Shown: positions 19,681 through 31,600 of the stretch, piece by piece | Position numbering within the stretch: the stretch's first letter is position 1 | Layout of the letters: each line of letters starts with the position of its first letter | Origin: Chinchilla lanigera | Lineage: Eukaryota > Chordata > Mammalia > Rodentia > Chinchillidae | NCBI RefSeq assembly: GCF_000276665.1 | Contig: NW_004955405.1 | Location: 11,802,040-11,866,039 of the forward strand | Length of the DNA stretch: 64,000 nt | Direction: 5' to 3' | Made by a program: the position numbers and the translations under genes | The notes under the pieces: model-generated | Told to the model about the DNA's origin: nothing | Seen by the model: only the letters and a program-made list of their open reading frames with translations | Databases searched by the model: none

Positions 19681-22600
19681 GTAGGTAACGGCCTCGGGCC
19701 GTTCCCTCGCTTTCCTGCGGAACCCGGGTGCTTTTGCCGGCGGCCGGCCGGGCGGGAGGGACGAGGGACCGCCGTGATCAGTGGGAGCCCGCGAAGGGCG
19801 CGGGAGGAGGCCGAGGTGGCGGTGTCAGCTGTTTTCCCGAGAATGCCGGTTCTGCCGGCGAGTTAGAGACCCGGTTCCCTTTCCAAGGCGAGCGAGGCCT
19901 CGGCTCTGCTCTGCCCCGGAGCGCTGGGCCTGTCTTCTTGTCACCTAAGGCGGGGACAGGCTTCTCTACCTGCGTTTCCCGGCTCTGCTTTTCCGTCTGC
20001 GCCCGGCCCGATTCCCAGCGTTGCTTCGGGTTGAGGCGTTAACCCGCCTGAGCCCTTCACGTGTTCGCTTTGCTGAAGGCGTCTGTGCCCGCTTCTCCGG
20101 CTGAGCGGGTGCCGTGCCGCGGTGCCCGTAGAAGAAGAGAATTTATTGGGTTCCTTGAACAAATTGCTAAGTGGGTTGATGGCTGTGACCGGAAAGGCGT
20201 GCGTCGAGGGAGGGAGCACCCGTGCGGGTCAAAACATTTTCCAGATGTCTCCGGGACTTGGCCGGTCTGAAGCGCTGTCTTACGGAGGTTCAGTAACACC
20301 GCCGGGTTGGTTAGGAACTGGGACCGGGTGCGGAGGGGATTGCATTGTATAATGCAGTGCGTGTTCCTGGGGCACAGCTTGCGCGTAGTTAGGGCCATCA
20401 ACTTTATGAAACGCGATTGGCGGCATTCCTCAGTGCCCGGGTGTTTCGTAAGCTGCTGGGACTGACTGGTAGTGACCCGGAACACCAAAGTCTGCTTGTT
20501 GCAGATAACTTCCTCTGTTTCTTGAGTTCCACTCAGGTTCTCCTGCCTTCCACCCACTCTCAGTTATTTGACAGGGTTTGTAGTTTTTGTATGCAGTGAT
20601 AGGCGAGTTTGCAGAGTGACGTTATGTCGTGGTTTTGCTTTTGATCCAGGTGTGACCTGGGTAAATCGGGCAGTTAGGACTGACTTGTTCTTCATATTCT
20701 TTATCTACCGAAGTGAAATGATGCCCGTCATTACTTCTTGTGTTTGAATGCTTAGTTGTACCTGAAACTGAAAAAAGCCTTTAAAAGGTTGTTTACATAT
20801 GTTGGCTCTTTTAAATGATGGATTGGACATCTTTTTATTTATTTATTTTTTGGATTATTCAAGTTCTTGTCAGTTTTTGCCTTTATTTTAAAATTCAAAT
20901 TCTTTTAATAATTATTAGTGCGTGTTTGGAGTACATACGATTACATTTATAATGGGGAGCTCGGTGTGCATGACACTTTTTTTGTCCTTGTCTCCTCCCT
21001 TCCCACCCTGCTCCCTCCAACTCTTGTTCCCCTTCCTATTTCCAAAACCTCCATTTTCATTTTTATATTTAAGATGGGTCTCATCTTCTGCGTGGCCCAA
21101 TGCATACTGGACAAATCCTGTTTGATTTTTTTTTTTTTCCATTTGGGCTGATCCCCAGTCTAGCACTTTCCAAAAAAGCATCCTTTCCATTTAAGTTACA
21201 CCTCCCATTTTCAGTTTTGGTTGATTTTCAAAAAACAAAAATCAAACTGTTGAAAAGTAGAGTTGTGAAATTCTGTACAGGCCTTTTTTGACATTTTCTT
21301 GGAACCATTACCTTTCATAGTTTGCTTTCTTGAAGTTAACCTTGCATTTCCTGACTCGGCATTTCCTGACTATGCTTTCTCCCCTCGTATTTATTGCACA
21401 TTCGCGCCCATTCTCATCCCTCCACTGAAATTGTTTTTCCATACGCAGAGCTGCCTTTTTCCCAAATAATACTGATACAGGAAAATAAAAACTCCCAACC
21501 TGAACGATATCTGGGACGAGTTCGTGTTCTCTAAAGTCGAAGAATGAATTTTCGGAACAACGGAGGTTAAGAGCAGAATATATTGAGGGAAAGAAAGCTT
21601 CTGTGCAGGAGAGGGACAGAAGGGGGGCCCGAATGGGTTACCCAAGATTATGTCTTTCCTAGGGACCCTTATAGAGCAAAACCAGGAGGTGAGGTGGGTC
21701 CAAGGTAGGGGGAAAATGGACAAAACTAGTCAGCCAATAAGAATTTTTCAGGTAAAATTGATTAAATTGGGATCAAATGGGGAAGCGAGTCACTAGCAGG
21801 CGGGCATGAATACAGAACAGGGGCTTTTCCTGTAAGGGTTTGGGTTAAGGACTCTTCAAGGTGATTGCTACCTATTTAGAATAGCAATCTCTGATGTCCA
21901 TCCCTAGGGAGGTATGTGGGTGTATTGGTTTAGTCTTTGGTCTTGAGATCTGGCCCGAAGGAAGTACCCCCTCTCCATTTGCAAGGTATCTTGTCTACCA
22001 TATTGTCTCCTTCGAGGGCCTGGCCCTGTCTGACTACCTATAATATTTCTGTCTGACTCAGCTCTCTGTAACAATACTGTCATGACTAGAAAAACACACT
22101 TGGTCTTCCGGATCTCCAACCAAGACCTCACAGTTTTACCTTTAAGAGTTGTGTTGAACTTGTTGGATCTTCTTTATTTTCAGTACACTGGAGGTTTTAG
22201 TCTACTCCTGGTCTCTCTCATTTCTCAGCTCATCTTTTCTTAGCCATAATCTCTGTCCACAGTGCCTTCTTTACCAGCAGCAGAATTGTTTTTAGTGCAA
22301 AACTCTGATTGGCTTTTGCTTTAAAAAAGAGGAGAAAATAATAGTCTTTACTTTGTTGCTGTGAGCATTAGAATAATACTCAAAACTGATGAATAGGACA
22401 TAAAAGAGTATGTTAACTTTATGCTTCCTTCTTTCCAGTCTTGTTTCTTTGGGAAAGGCCTTGTAAAAGAAAGTATGTTTCTCTCTCTACCCCTCCAAAA
22501 TTCAGCTGCAACTGTCAAGTTGCGGGTGGGGTGGTTAATCAAGGCTCACAGCATTCACTTGTGGTCCTTACATCAAAACCGAAACCAGAAATTTAAAAAC

Positions 22601-25600
22601 CCAAGCAGAACAAAACCTCGCAGATGCTGGGCTACACTTCTGCAGAATTAGAATCTCATTGTTGATGTCTAGGTTGTAATTTTTCTTATAACTGTAATTT
22701 ACTTGCTTTGAGTGTCAGGAAATGATGGAGAAAGCTAATTTCTCATGCAGACAAGCAGTGAAGAGTAGTAGTTAAGAGCTGGAACTCTGGAGCCAAACTG
22801 GTTTCAGAAACTAACTTCTTATTAGTATTAGTATTAGTACTAGCTGTTGCTATTATTTATTATTACTACTGTTAAGGTGGATCTTTCAATCTGTCTTAAG
22901 ATGGTATGGTTTCTGTTCATTTGGAAGTAGTAGAATGCTTATGCTGCCAGTTTTCTACTAAGAAGTTAAGGCTCCTCATATATATAAAAGCAACATAATA
23001 ATTTAAAATAAATTAGAAAAAAACAAAAGGAAAGTTAGAAATTTGTTAGGCTTTTTTTATTTTCTTAATTGAGCTTTTGAAAGTTGGCTTGAGTTTGATT
23101 AATAACCCTGATTAGTTCTTAGAGTTTAGCTAATTTATGTTGGAATATAAGTGTAAGTGCATATATTTTAACAGTCCATAGTGAGTATTCTTGTGAATAC
23201 TGAGGGAAGAACTAGGAACACTGCCATCCTGCTTCTAACAGCTGCATGGAGTTGAATTCACAGAATTAGTTGAATTACCTTTCAGTAAGAGGGGGGAAAA
23301 CAGGTAACCTGAAATGGTTTTTGCCATTATTCCAGTGTCCCAGATGATTACAGTTATTTTCATTCGTTGTATAAATACTTATGAATCACCTGGTTTGTTC
23401 CAGACTGTGTTAGGTATTGGAGATATGTGACTCTTGTCCTAGGAGTTTATCGACAGTTCTTAGAAAAACACTGTCGCCCTCTTACCTTGTTTGAATGAGA
23501 AATGCAATACGAATTTCAGATCCTTGAAGTGGGTGCTATTTTTAATGGATGTTTGTATTTTGATGATTTGTAGATTGGCTAATTGTCATATGGTCAGATC
23601 ACTTGGCTCAGAGCCTGGCACATAGTAGGTATTTAAAGATGAGAGAAGAGCAAGGTGGAGAGAATGAGAAGGGATTAGTGAGACAGATGGGTCCACCAGT
23701 AGCTCTTTTGTTTCCGAATTGTAAGGTCCTGCATTTTCATTTACTTGTTCTTTCTATAAGTGTTGTTCTATTGAAAGTAGCTTGAAACAGTTGGGAAACC
23801 CTTTTCTTCTTAATCAGAATTTACTTTGAGATTTGTAGTATTTTTTTGTTTTGTTTTGCTTTGTTTTGGTACTGGGAGTTGAAGTCAGGACCTTGCACTT
23901 GCCGGGCCCATGCTGTGCTGCTGAACTGTGTCCCCAGCCCGGCTTTGAGATTTTTTTTTGGGTATCAGGAATCAAACTCAGGACCTTGTGCTTGTCAGGT
24001 AGGCACTTACGCTGAGATTTTTAATAAGAATTTATGTTGTTGCTTAAAATTGACACCATCTGGTTCCTTTTAAATACACTTATAGTCCTGTGCTTTTAAA
24101 AGATGAAGAATACTTTGTTTGTTTGAGACAGAGTCTTAATGTAGTTCAGTCTGGTTTTGAACTATGTAGCTCAGGTTGGCCTCGAACTCACGGCAGTTCT
24201 CCTGCCTCAGGCTCTGGAGTGCTAGGATTACAGGCGTGCGCCACCATGCCCAGCAGGAATATTCTTAATATCTAGTAGATTTCCTGGAGAACTTTTTCTT
24301 TCCCTATACTAAATCTAGTAACATAGTAGCTACCCATGATATAATATGAATGTCTTTTTAAATCTTAGTTTTGATGGTGCATAGTTGTTTAGACTACATA
24401 GAGGATTATAATCCTTTCTTATTTGCACTTTGTGGAGGATGAAAATCTTTGCGTTCCTTCTTCTTGTGCTATAACATATATATGTAGTTTTTAGTAGGAG
24501 AGAAGTCATTCATGCAGTCATTTTTGTATCTCAGACTGGTAAATTATTACTGCCTCCTGCCTGACATTGTTTAGCACATCGATATTCTTGAGAAGCAATA
24601 TGCTCACCCTTCATTGAGAATTGTACCACACTTTATATTTCTAAGGCTCATTCTTCACGCTCTGAATTCCATGGCATGTTATCTTGCAACTGTCTATATG
24701 CTACTTTTTATTTGTTCCACAGCCATTACTAATGATTAACATGTCCCAAGGAAAACTCATTATTTACTTTTTTCTTCTATGTCTGGTCTTACTAAATAAC
24801 TTCTCATCTGCTCAGTTTTATCATTGATTTCTCTCCCTTCATTTCCCACATCTAACCAGTCAAAGTCCTGATGTTTTGACCTTCTAAATATCTTTTCTAA
24901 GCCATGTGCCTTCCCTCACCCCCAGTGTCACTGGATTATCGCAGCTGTTCATGCTTGGCCCTACAGCCAGCATGTTGGGTTAAGCAAGGCACAGGTGCCT
25001 GTGTCCTTGCCCCGCTAAACTATTACAGCTTTTCTTTATCTTCAGGATAAATTCCAAACTGCTGAATTGTTCAGCATGGCTAATAAAACCCTTTGTGATG
25101 TGAGTTAGTCCGTTTTTGTCTCTGCTGTTTAGACTTTACTCTCTGATATTTGGATTTTAGCCATGCACAGAACTGCTTTCTCTTGAGACGCTCTTTAGTT
25201 AAAATGGTCATTTTCAGGTCTCGGCTTCCATGTCATTCTAGCTGTGTCTTCCTCATTCTTCCTCTGCTTGACTCTTCAGAGTCCAGATAAGATAGGTACA
25301 AGGTCCTGCTGCAGCCTGTTGTTACTTTTATAAGTTGTAATTGTCTGTTTTCTTGTCCTAATTCTCAGACTCTTACGTCTATGAAGGCAGTAACAGAATT
25401 TTCTTATAAATGGCATCAGAAATCAAATCCAAGGCTCGGTGCATACTAGGCAAGCCCTCTGTTGAGCTATGTCCTCAGTCCCAGTGACTGATGCTTATTT
25501 ATTGCATGTAATGGCCTCTGTGGTGCCTGGCATTCCATATATTGAGGAGATAGTTGAAAATGTTTTATTTCAGTTCCTGTGCATATCTCTGTCACACTCT

Positions 25601-28600
25601 ACTATGACCATTAGTTTAGTCAGACACTTTTTCCCATGCCTGTGTTTTTCCCACTAATTAACTGTTATTCCCAGTATTGTATTGATGTTCAGTAAGTGTG
25701 CTGAATGTAAAAGTAAAGAAAATTGTAAATCAGATTAGTTGTAATGAGAGGTGGCTAGAACAGCTTGGATAGGCTTGTGCTCTTTTGAAGGATTTAGTAG
25801 AAGTTATTTGTAGAGAGGAGAGGTAAAAGGGTATTACAGGCAGGAGGAACAGAATTCACATAGAAGAAGGCCCAAATGGCTGGGCGAGGTGGTGTACTCT
25901 AGAGGCTGTGCAGGAATATCGCAAGTTCAAGCCGCACCTGGGCAACTTAGGGAGACCCTGTCCTAAGTAGGTAGGCAGCCTGGGGATACAGCTCAGTGCA
26001 AAGAGGCTGGGTTCAATCTCACTACTGCCAGAAAAAATCCCCCAAAACGAAAACCTAGAAACTGAGAAAATAAAACAAAAACCAACCAAACAAACAAACA
26101 AGAAAAGCCCTCTAGGGAGCAGGTTCAGAGTAGCCTGTGTCAGAAGGCTGTGGTGTTGGGGCGTAGCAGAAGTGTAAGTCACTGGAGAGGTGAAAGGTGG
26201 AGTCAGAAGGAGTTTAAACTCAGATATGATGTAATTGGATAGATGTTATAAAGCGGTTATGTAGTACATACTTCACTCAGATTTTTAGTAGACTAGATTA
26301 ATGAGAAGTCAGTGTCAGAGGAGAAGGTTTAGAGGTTTGAGATGTAGAGCAGTGGTGACGAACGTATGGCATGCATGCCACAGCAGGCCGTTTGTATCAT
26401 TCAAAACTCTGAAGGGTTTGCCCTCACTGATACAGTTGGTGAAAGAGGCATTTATAATAACTTAATAGTTGGAGTGTCTTTGACAGAGTTCAGAATAGCA
26501 GAAAGAGTCAGTTTGGCAGAAAACATGTCTGAGTTTAAGATATCTATGGTTATTGAAGTAGACATCCAAAGTAGGTGCTTAGATATTTGGGCGTGCAGCT
26601 TATTAGAATATTTGGGGTCATCCTGGTATTTCTTGATACTTTCTGTAAGCAAAAGCTTGAATTATCACCCACTGTATATGCCAAGTGGTTTTTAAAGAAG
26701 TTAAATTTTGAAACCTTTTTTGGTAGTTAGATTAGCTTACAAAATTCACATAGTTGCTAAAGTTTAAGAACGTATGTTATATATACATAGTAGGTTCTGG
26801 ATTTCTGTATTTGGAGAGATTTAGGGCAAGAATTTTATCCTCAGCCTACTGGTAAGTTTTTAAAAATTTGGTTTGAATGTTATTAGCTTTTGAAATAAAT
26901 ATTGTAACAGTCAGTCATAATACTAATGAAGAATCAGTCCTACTGAAGTATAGAAACAGTAAAAAACTATGTACTACTGCATTGTGCAACTTTCTTATCC
27001 TTTTTTTTTTTTTTTTTTTTTTTTCTCTGGTACCGGGAACCAAACTCACGACCTTGCGCTTGCCAGGCAGGCGCTTTTGCCGCTGAGCTAAATCCCCAGC
27101 CCCATCTTATCCTTTTTTTTCAGCTTTTTCTGTTAGAAGAGTTGTGTCTTGAATTGGATGGTGCAGAAGTGCAGTTTGGAATCCAGACAGTTATCTGTTT
27201 TCTTGCTGTGTTTTTGCTTTAATTAAAAGCTAAAATTAACTTTTGCTAAATTACAGGTCCACATTCATTCTAAAACATCTGCCATGGCCCCCAGAACTCT
27301 GTTGATGTTATGTTTGCCATAGTTACTTTGCTAAAGGGAAGAAAAACTAGTTTTTGTTGCTCTCTTAGACCATCATTGAAAGCATTATAAATGTACTTAA
27401 TTGCTTAGGCATCTTTGCAGTGTTTAATAATAAGGCAGACTCAAAGGGCATGAGACATTTTTTTTTTTTTTGCTCCAGAAATATTTTATTTTATTTTTTT
27501 TTAAAGAGTAAAAGGAGGACAACATAGTAATAGGGGGATTCACTGAATTACAGACAAAGTGGCAGGACATTATCAATGGTTGTTATTTTACCTATTGGTA
27601 TGTTCAAGATAGTTTCTCAGGAAAACAAATAGACAAATAATGGTGAGTTACAGACAGAAATGGTAGGAAATTATCAATGGTTGTTGTACTGTACCCTGGT
27701 TTCTCCAGAGTGGTTTCTAGGGAAAACAAATAGAGCTATACATGAGTGATCAATCAAATAATCATTGACTATTCTCAAGGTTGTTGTTGGAAACACATAG
27801 TAACAAACACACATCCATTTATGAAATAGCATAGGAACAATAGAAACATTAGAGAGTTATGGAAAGATTGGCAGGAAATCATCAATGGTTGTCGTATTAT
27901 GTCTTGGTTTCTCCAAAGTGGTCTCTAGGGGAAACAAATTGAGCCATACATGAGTGATCAATCAAATAATCATTGACTGTTCTCAATGGTTGTTGTTGAA
28001 AACACATAGTAACAAACATACATCCATTTACGAAATAGCATAGGAACAGTACAAACATTACAGAGTTGTGGACAGATTGGTGGGAAGTCATCACTGGCTC
28101 CTGCAATACATGTTGGCTTCCTCAAAGTGGTTTCTCAGGAAAACAAAGATATGCAAGAAAAACCCAACAAGTAGTTACAGCCCAAGAGTTGCGAAAAATA
28201 GCGGGTTACCTCATCAGTGACTCCACTCACTGAGGTGTGACGGCTGGAAGGAAGGCCAGGGCTGAAAAGAAGGACCAAGAGAACAGCACCAGTGTTCAGG
28301 AACGGGCTGTCCACTTTTTCCTCTGTACTCATGATTTCACGGGGCTCCTCCTTCTCCACGAAGGCGGTTCTACAGAATCTGAATATTGGGCACCCATGAA
28401 ATCCATGAAGTCTCGGTGCAGACCTCACCGGAGCTCCACTCACTGCTCCACCGCAGCCTGCACAGTTAGGGGAAGCACAGCCTCCAGGGGGGCATCCCCA
28501 GGTATTGCGCAAGGTCCTCCTTGTTTCCGGCTCCCGAATGGCTCTCGAGTCCCCAGTCAGCTCGACATCCGAGTCGTGGGGTGTCCGTACCCTCCTGTTC

Positions 28601-31600
28601 TCCGAGTCCTTGTTCATCAGCTGCTCCTCGGCTGACTCTGGACCTTTCTGGCTCTCGCGGGCAGGGCCAAGAGCGACCCGCCGTGTGGCACGTTTTCCCA
28701 GAGGTTTCTCCATGTTGGGGCGGTTCGCGCTCATCTCTGGGCGGGCCCACTGTGTCGGTGCTTCTCTACGTCCTGGCGGTTCTGGGCCGCGGGGCGTCGG
28801 CCCGCCCGAGGGCAGGCGCGTGTCTCTGGGCGCTTCCCCGGTGCCTGCTCCCCGCCTTTCCGGGAGCCAGCCGTGTCCGCCGGGGCGGGGCTGCCAAATT
28901 TTATCCGAAGTGGAAAACATTGCCCCCCTTTTTGTACCTGTACTCCCCTCTCCCGGCACTTCATAGTCTATCTTGTGTAAACATATTACCTCTTTAATAA
29001 TACAGCCAGGTACATACAGGCAAGGTATCTTATCTTGTTTATCTTTTTATTCAGTGTGGTGTCTGGCACATACTTGCTTAATAAATGTGTTGACATGAGT
29101 TTGTGCAGTTTAGCGCCACAAAGTGGCAGATCTTTGAATGCTGTTGATATTTTTTGCTCCTTGTGAACACCAAATTCCCAGTGAAGTGGGGTGTGATTTT
29201 TAATCTTTTTAAAGGCAGAAGCAATATTTTCTTCTTTATACTAAAAGTATCTCCACTTCTGTACTCATTTTTGCATAGATTTTGACAGCTTAAAACAATA
29301 GGTTTTATTGTTAATTATTTGCTGGCCTTAGTGAGGTATATGTGTTTAGGGTGTATTCTTTTGGTACTGGGGATTGAACCCAGGGTCTCACACATGCTGG
29401 GCCAGTGCCCTGCCACTGAACTGCGTCTTCAGTCTTTTCTAAAAAAAAGTTTTTTTGGGGTACCAGGAATCGAATTCAGGACCTCATGCTTGCCAGGCAG
29501 GCGCTGTGCCAGTGAGCTAAATCCCTGGCCCCATTTAAAAAATTTTGAACAGGATCTTGCTTTGTTTTTTCCAGTGGGCCTTGAGTTTATGATCCTCCCT
29601 TTTTACCATCTCAGATAGCCAAGAATATAGTCATGTACCTCCACACCTGGCTAGGGTGTACTTTTGATGATTTTTGATAGATGTCTATCTATACCCCGAA
29701 CCCATGAGCCCAGTCAAAATGCTGCAGTAACTTTCTATCACTGCCAAAAGTTTCTTCTTGACACACCATAATCCATCACTGTATTGTCTGTAGGCAACTG
29801 CTGAACTTCTTTTTGTCATTCTAGATTAGATAGCATTTTCTAGAATTTTCTGTGAATGGAATTATGTGATATATATTCTGTACTTGGTTTGAGTTCTTTA
29901 TTTGGGATAATTACTTGGCGACTCAGTCATGTTATATATATCATTAGTTTATTTTCATTTAAAATTACATTGAATAGCACCTTGTTTATCCAGTCACCAA
30001 TAGAGATTGGGATTATTTTCACTTTGGCTATTATACAAATAAAGCTGCTCTGAATATTGATACACAAGTCTTTTACTTTATTTATTTATTTATTTAATGT
30101 CTTTTTTGAGACAAGGTCTCACTGTGCTGTTCAGTTTGGCCTTGAGCTCAGTTTGTAGCCCAGGGTGGTCTTGAATTCACAATGATTCTCCTGCCTCAGC
30201 CTCCCAAGTGCTGGGATTACAGGTGTGCATCACCATACCCAGTGGTGTACAAGTCTTTGTGTGAACATATGCTTTTATTTTTCATGAGCAAATACCTCAG
30301 AAAGAAGTGGCTGGGTCATTTCAGATATGTTGTATCTTTAGCATTTTAAAGCATTACTAACTATTCTCCAAAGTAGACTTACCATTTTACACTCACTGAC
30401 TGGGGCTAGAGGTGTAGCCTAGTGGTACAGGGTTTGTCTAGCATCTGTGAGGCTCTAGGTTCAATACCCAGCACTGAGAACAAACATTGCACTGGCTGTA
30501 GATGAAAGCAATTGCTCTGTATCTTCACCACCATTTAGTATGTTAATTTTTAAAATTATAACCATTCTTGTATAGAAGTATTTTATTATGATTTTACTTT
30601 ACATTTCCATAGTTACTAGTGGTGTTGAGTATTTTTTTCAAGTATATACTTGCCGTCTCTGTGTCTTTGGTGAACTATCTGTTCAAATGTTTTTTTTTTT
30701 TTTTTTTTTTTTGTCTTTCTGAGACAGGGTCTCGCTATGCAGTTCAGGCTGGCCTTGAGCTCACTTTGTAGCCCAGGCTTGTCTGGAACTCCCAACAGTC
30801 CTCTGCCTCAGCTTTCTGAGGGCTGGGTTTACAGGCATGCGCCACCACGCTTGGCCTCTGTTGTCTTTTTAAAATAAAAATTTTTTTATTTTATTTGCAT
30901 AGGGCTGAGGATTAAACCCAGAGCCTTGCACATGCTAGGCAAGTATAGTACCACTGAGCTACATCTCTAGCCATGTTACTGAGTTTTGAGAGTTCTCTTT
31001 ATGTTCTGGATACAAGCCTTTTTTGATGTAACTTCATTTGGAACTTTGTATATTTTTGAGGTTTTCCCAGTTTCCAATAGCTTGAACATATGGAATAGTT
31101 ACAATGTGTTAATATCCTTCTTTAATAATTTCATTATTTGTGTTTCATTTATGGCCCCCTTTAATTGATTTCATCCCTATTAATAGATCATATTCTCCTG
31201 GATTTCAGCATGTTTTACTGGTAATTTTTTAATTCCATTATTTTCAGGTGGTAGATATTTTTAATGTTCCTGTATAATATTCCTGAAATTTTCTTAGAAA
31301 GCACTTACAATATTTGGAAGTGCTTTGAAAATTTTGGGTCTTGCTTTTAAAATTTGTGAGATCACATCGGAAGAGTTGAGTGTAGAATTTAAGCCCCACT
31401 GGTGAGGCAAGACTTCTCAGTATTCAGCCAGTTCTTTGTGACTTAGGAGGTTGTCCACTTTTTTCTTTTGTTTTCCTTTTCGCCACACCCCCAGCCCCCA
31501 TCTGTCTGTCTCTTTCTCTCTCTCCCTTCCTATGTCTTTTCCCCTCCCTTCCTTTCCCAGGGGTTGTAGCCAGGGCCTTCTCAGTGAGCAACATCCTCAG

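Larger units (their letters stand above)
19425..20350. other. CpG island over promoter, exon 1 and start of intron 1
   Basis: CpG density rises sharply at about 19430 and falls off by about 20350. Above the dense part, 19640-20130 has many CGG/CCG words. The large open frames here on both strands reflect GC content, not genes. Confidence 0.85.
29653..31200 (-). mobile_element. Ancient L1 3' region, antisense, carrying four nested SINEs
   Basis: Landmarks in the order expected of an antisense L1M ORF2/3' segment are TTCTGTGAATGGAATTATGT, TTATCCAGTCACCAATAGAG, ATACAAATAAAGCTGCTCTG, AAAGAAGTGGCTGGGTCA, TCTCCAAAGTAGACTTACCA, TTTACATTTCCATAGTTACT and TTGAGAGTTCTCTTTATGTT CTGGATACAAG. Its pieces are separated by the SINEs at 30106, 30396, 30691 and 30898, so all of these inserted after the L1. 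Confidence 0.8.

Noticed and set aside
19651..20557. Several long overlapping frames on both strands at the CpG island (for example 20557-20057 minus, 19728-20042 plus)
   Set aside because: High GC depletes stop codons. No frame has a recognisable domain, and the real exon 1 contributes only ten codons before its donor.
18264..22073. The two LTRs as the two ends of a single provirus
   Set aside because: They are in opposite orientation, carry different 4-bp duplications, and enclose the TBC1D15 promoter, not viral genes.
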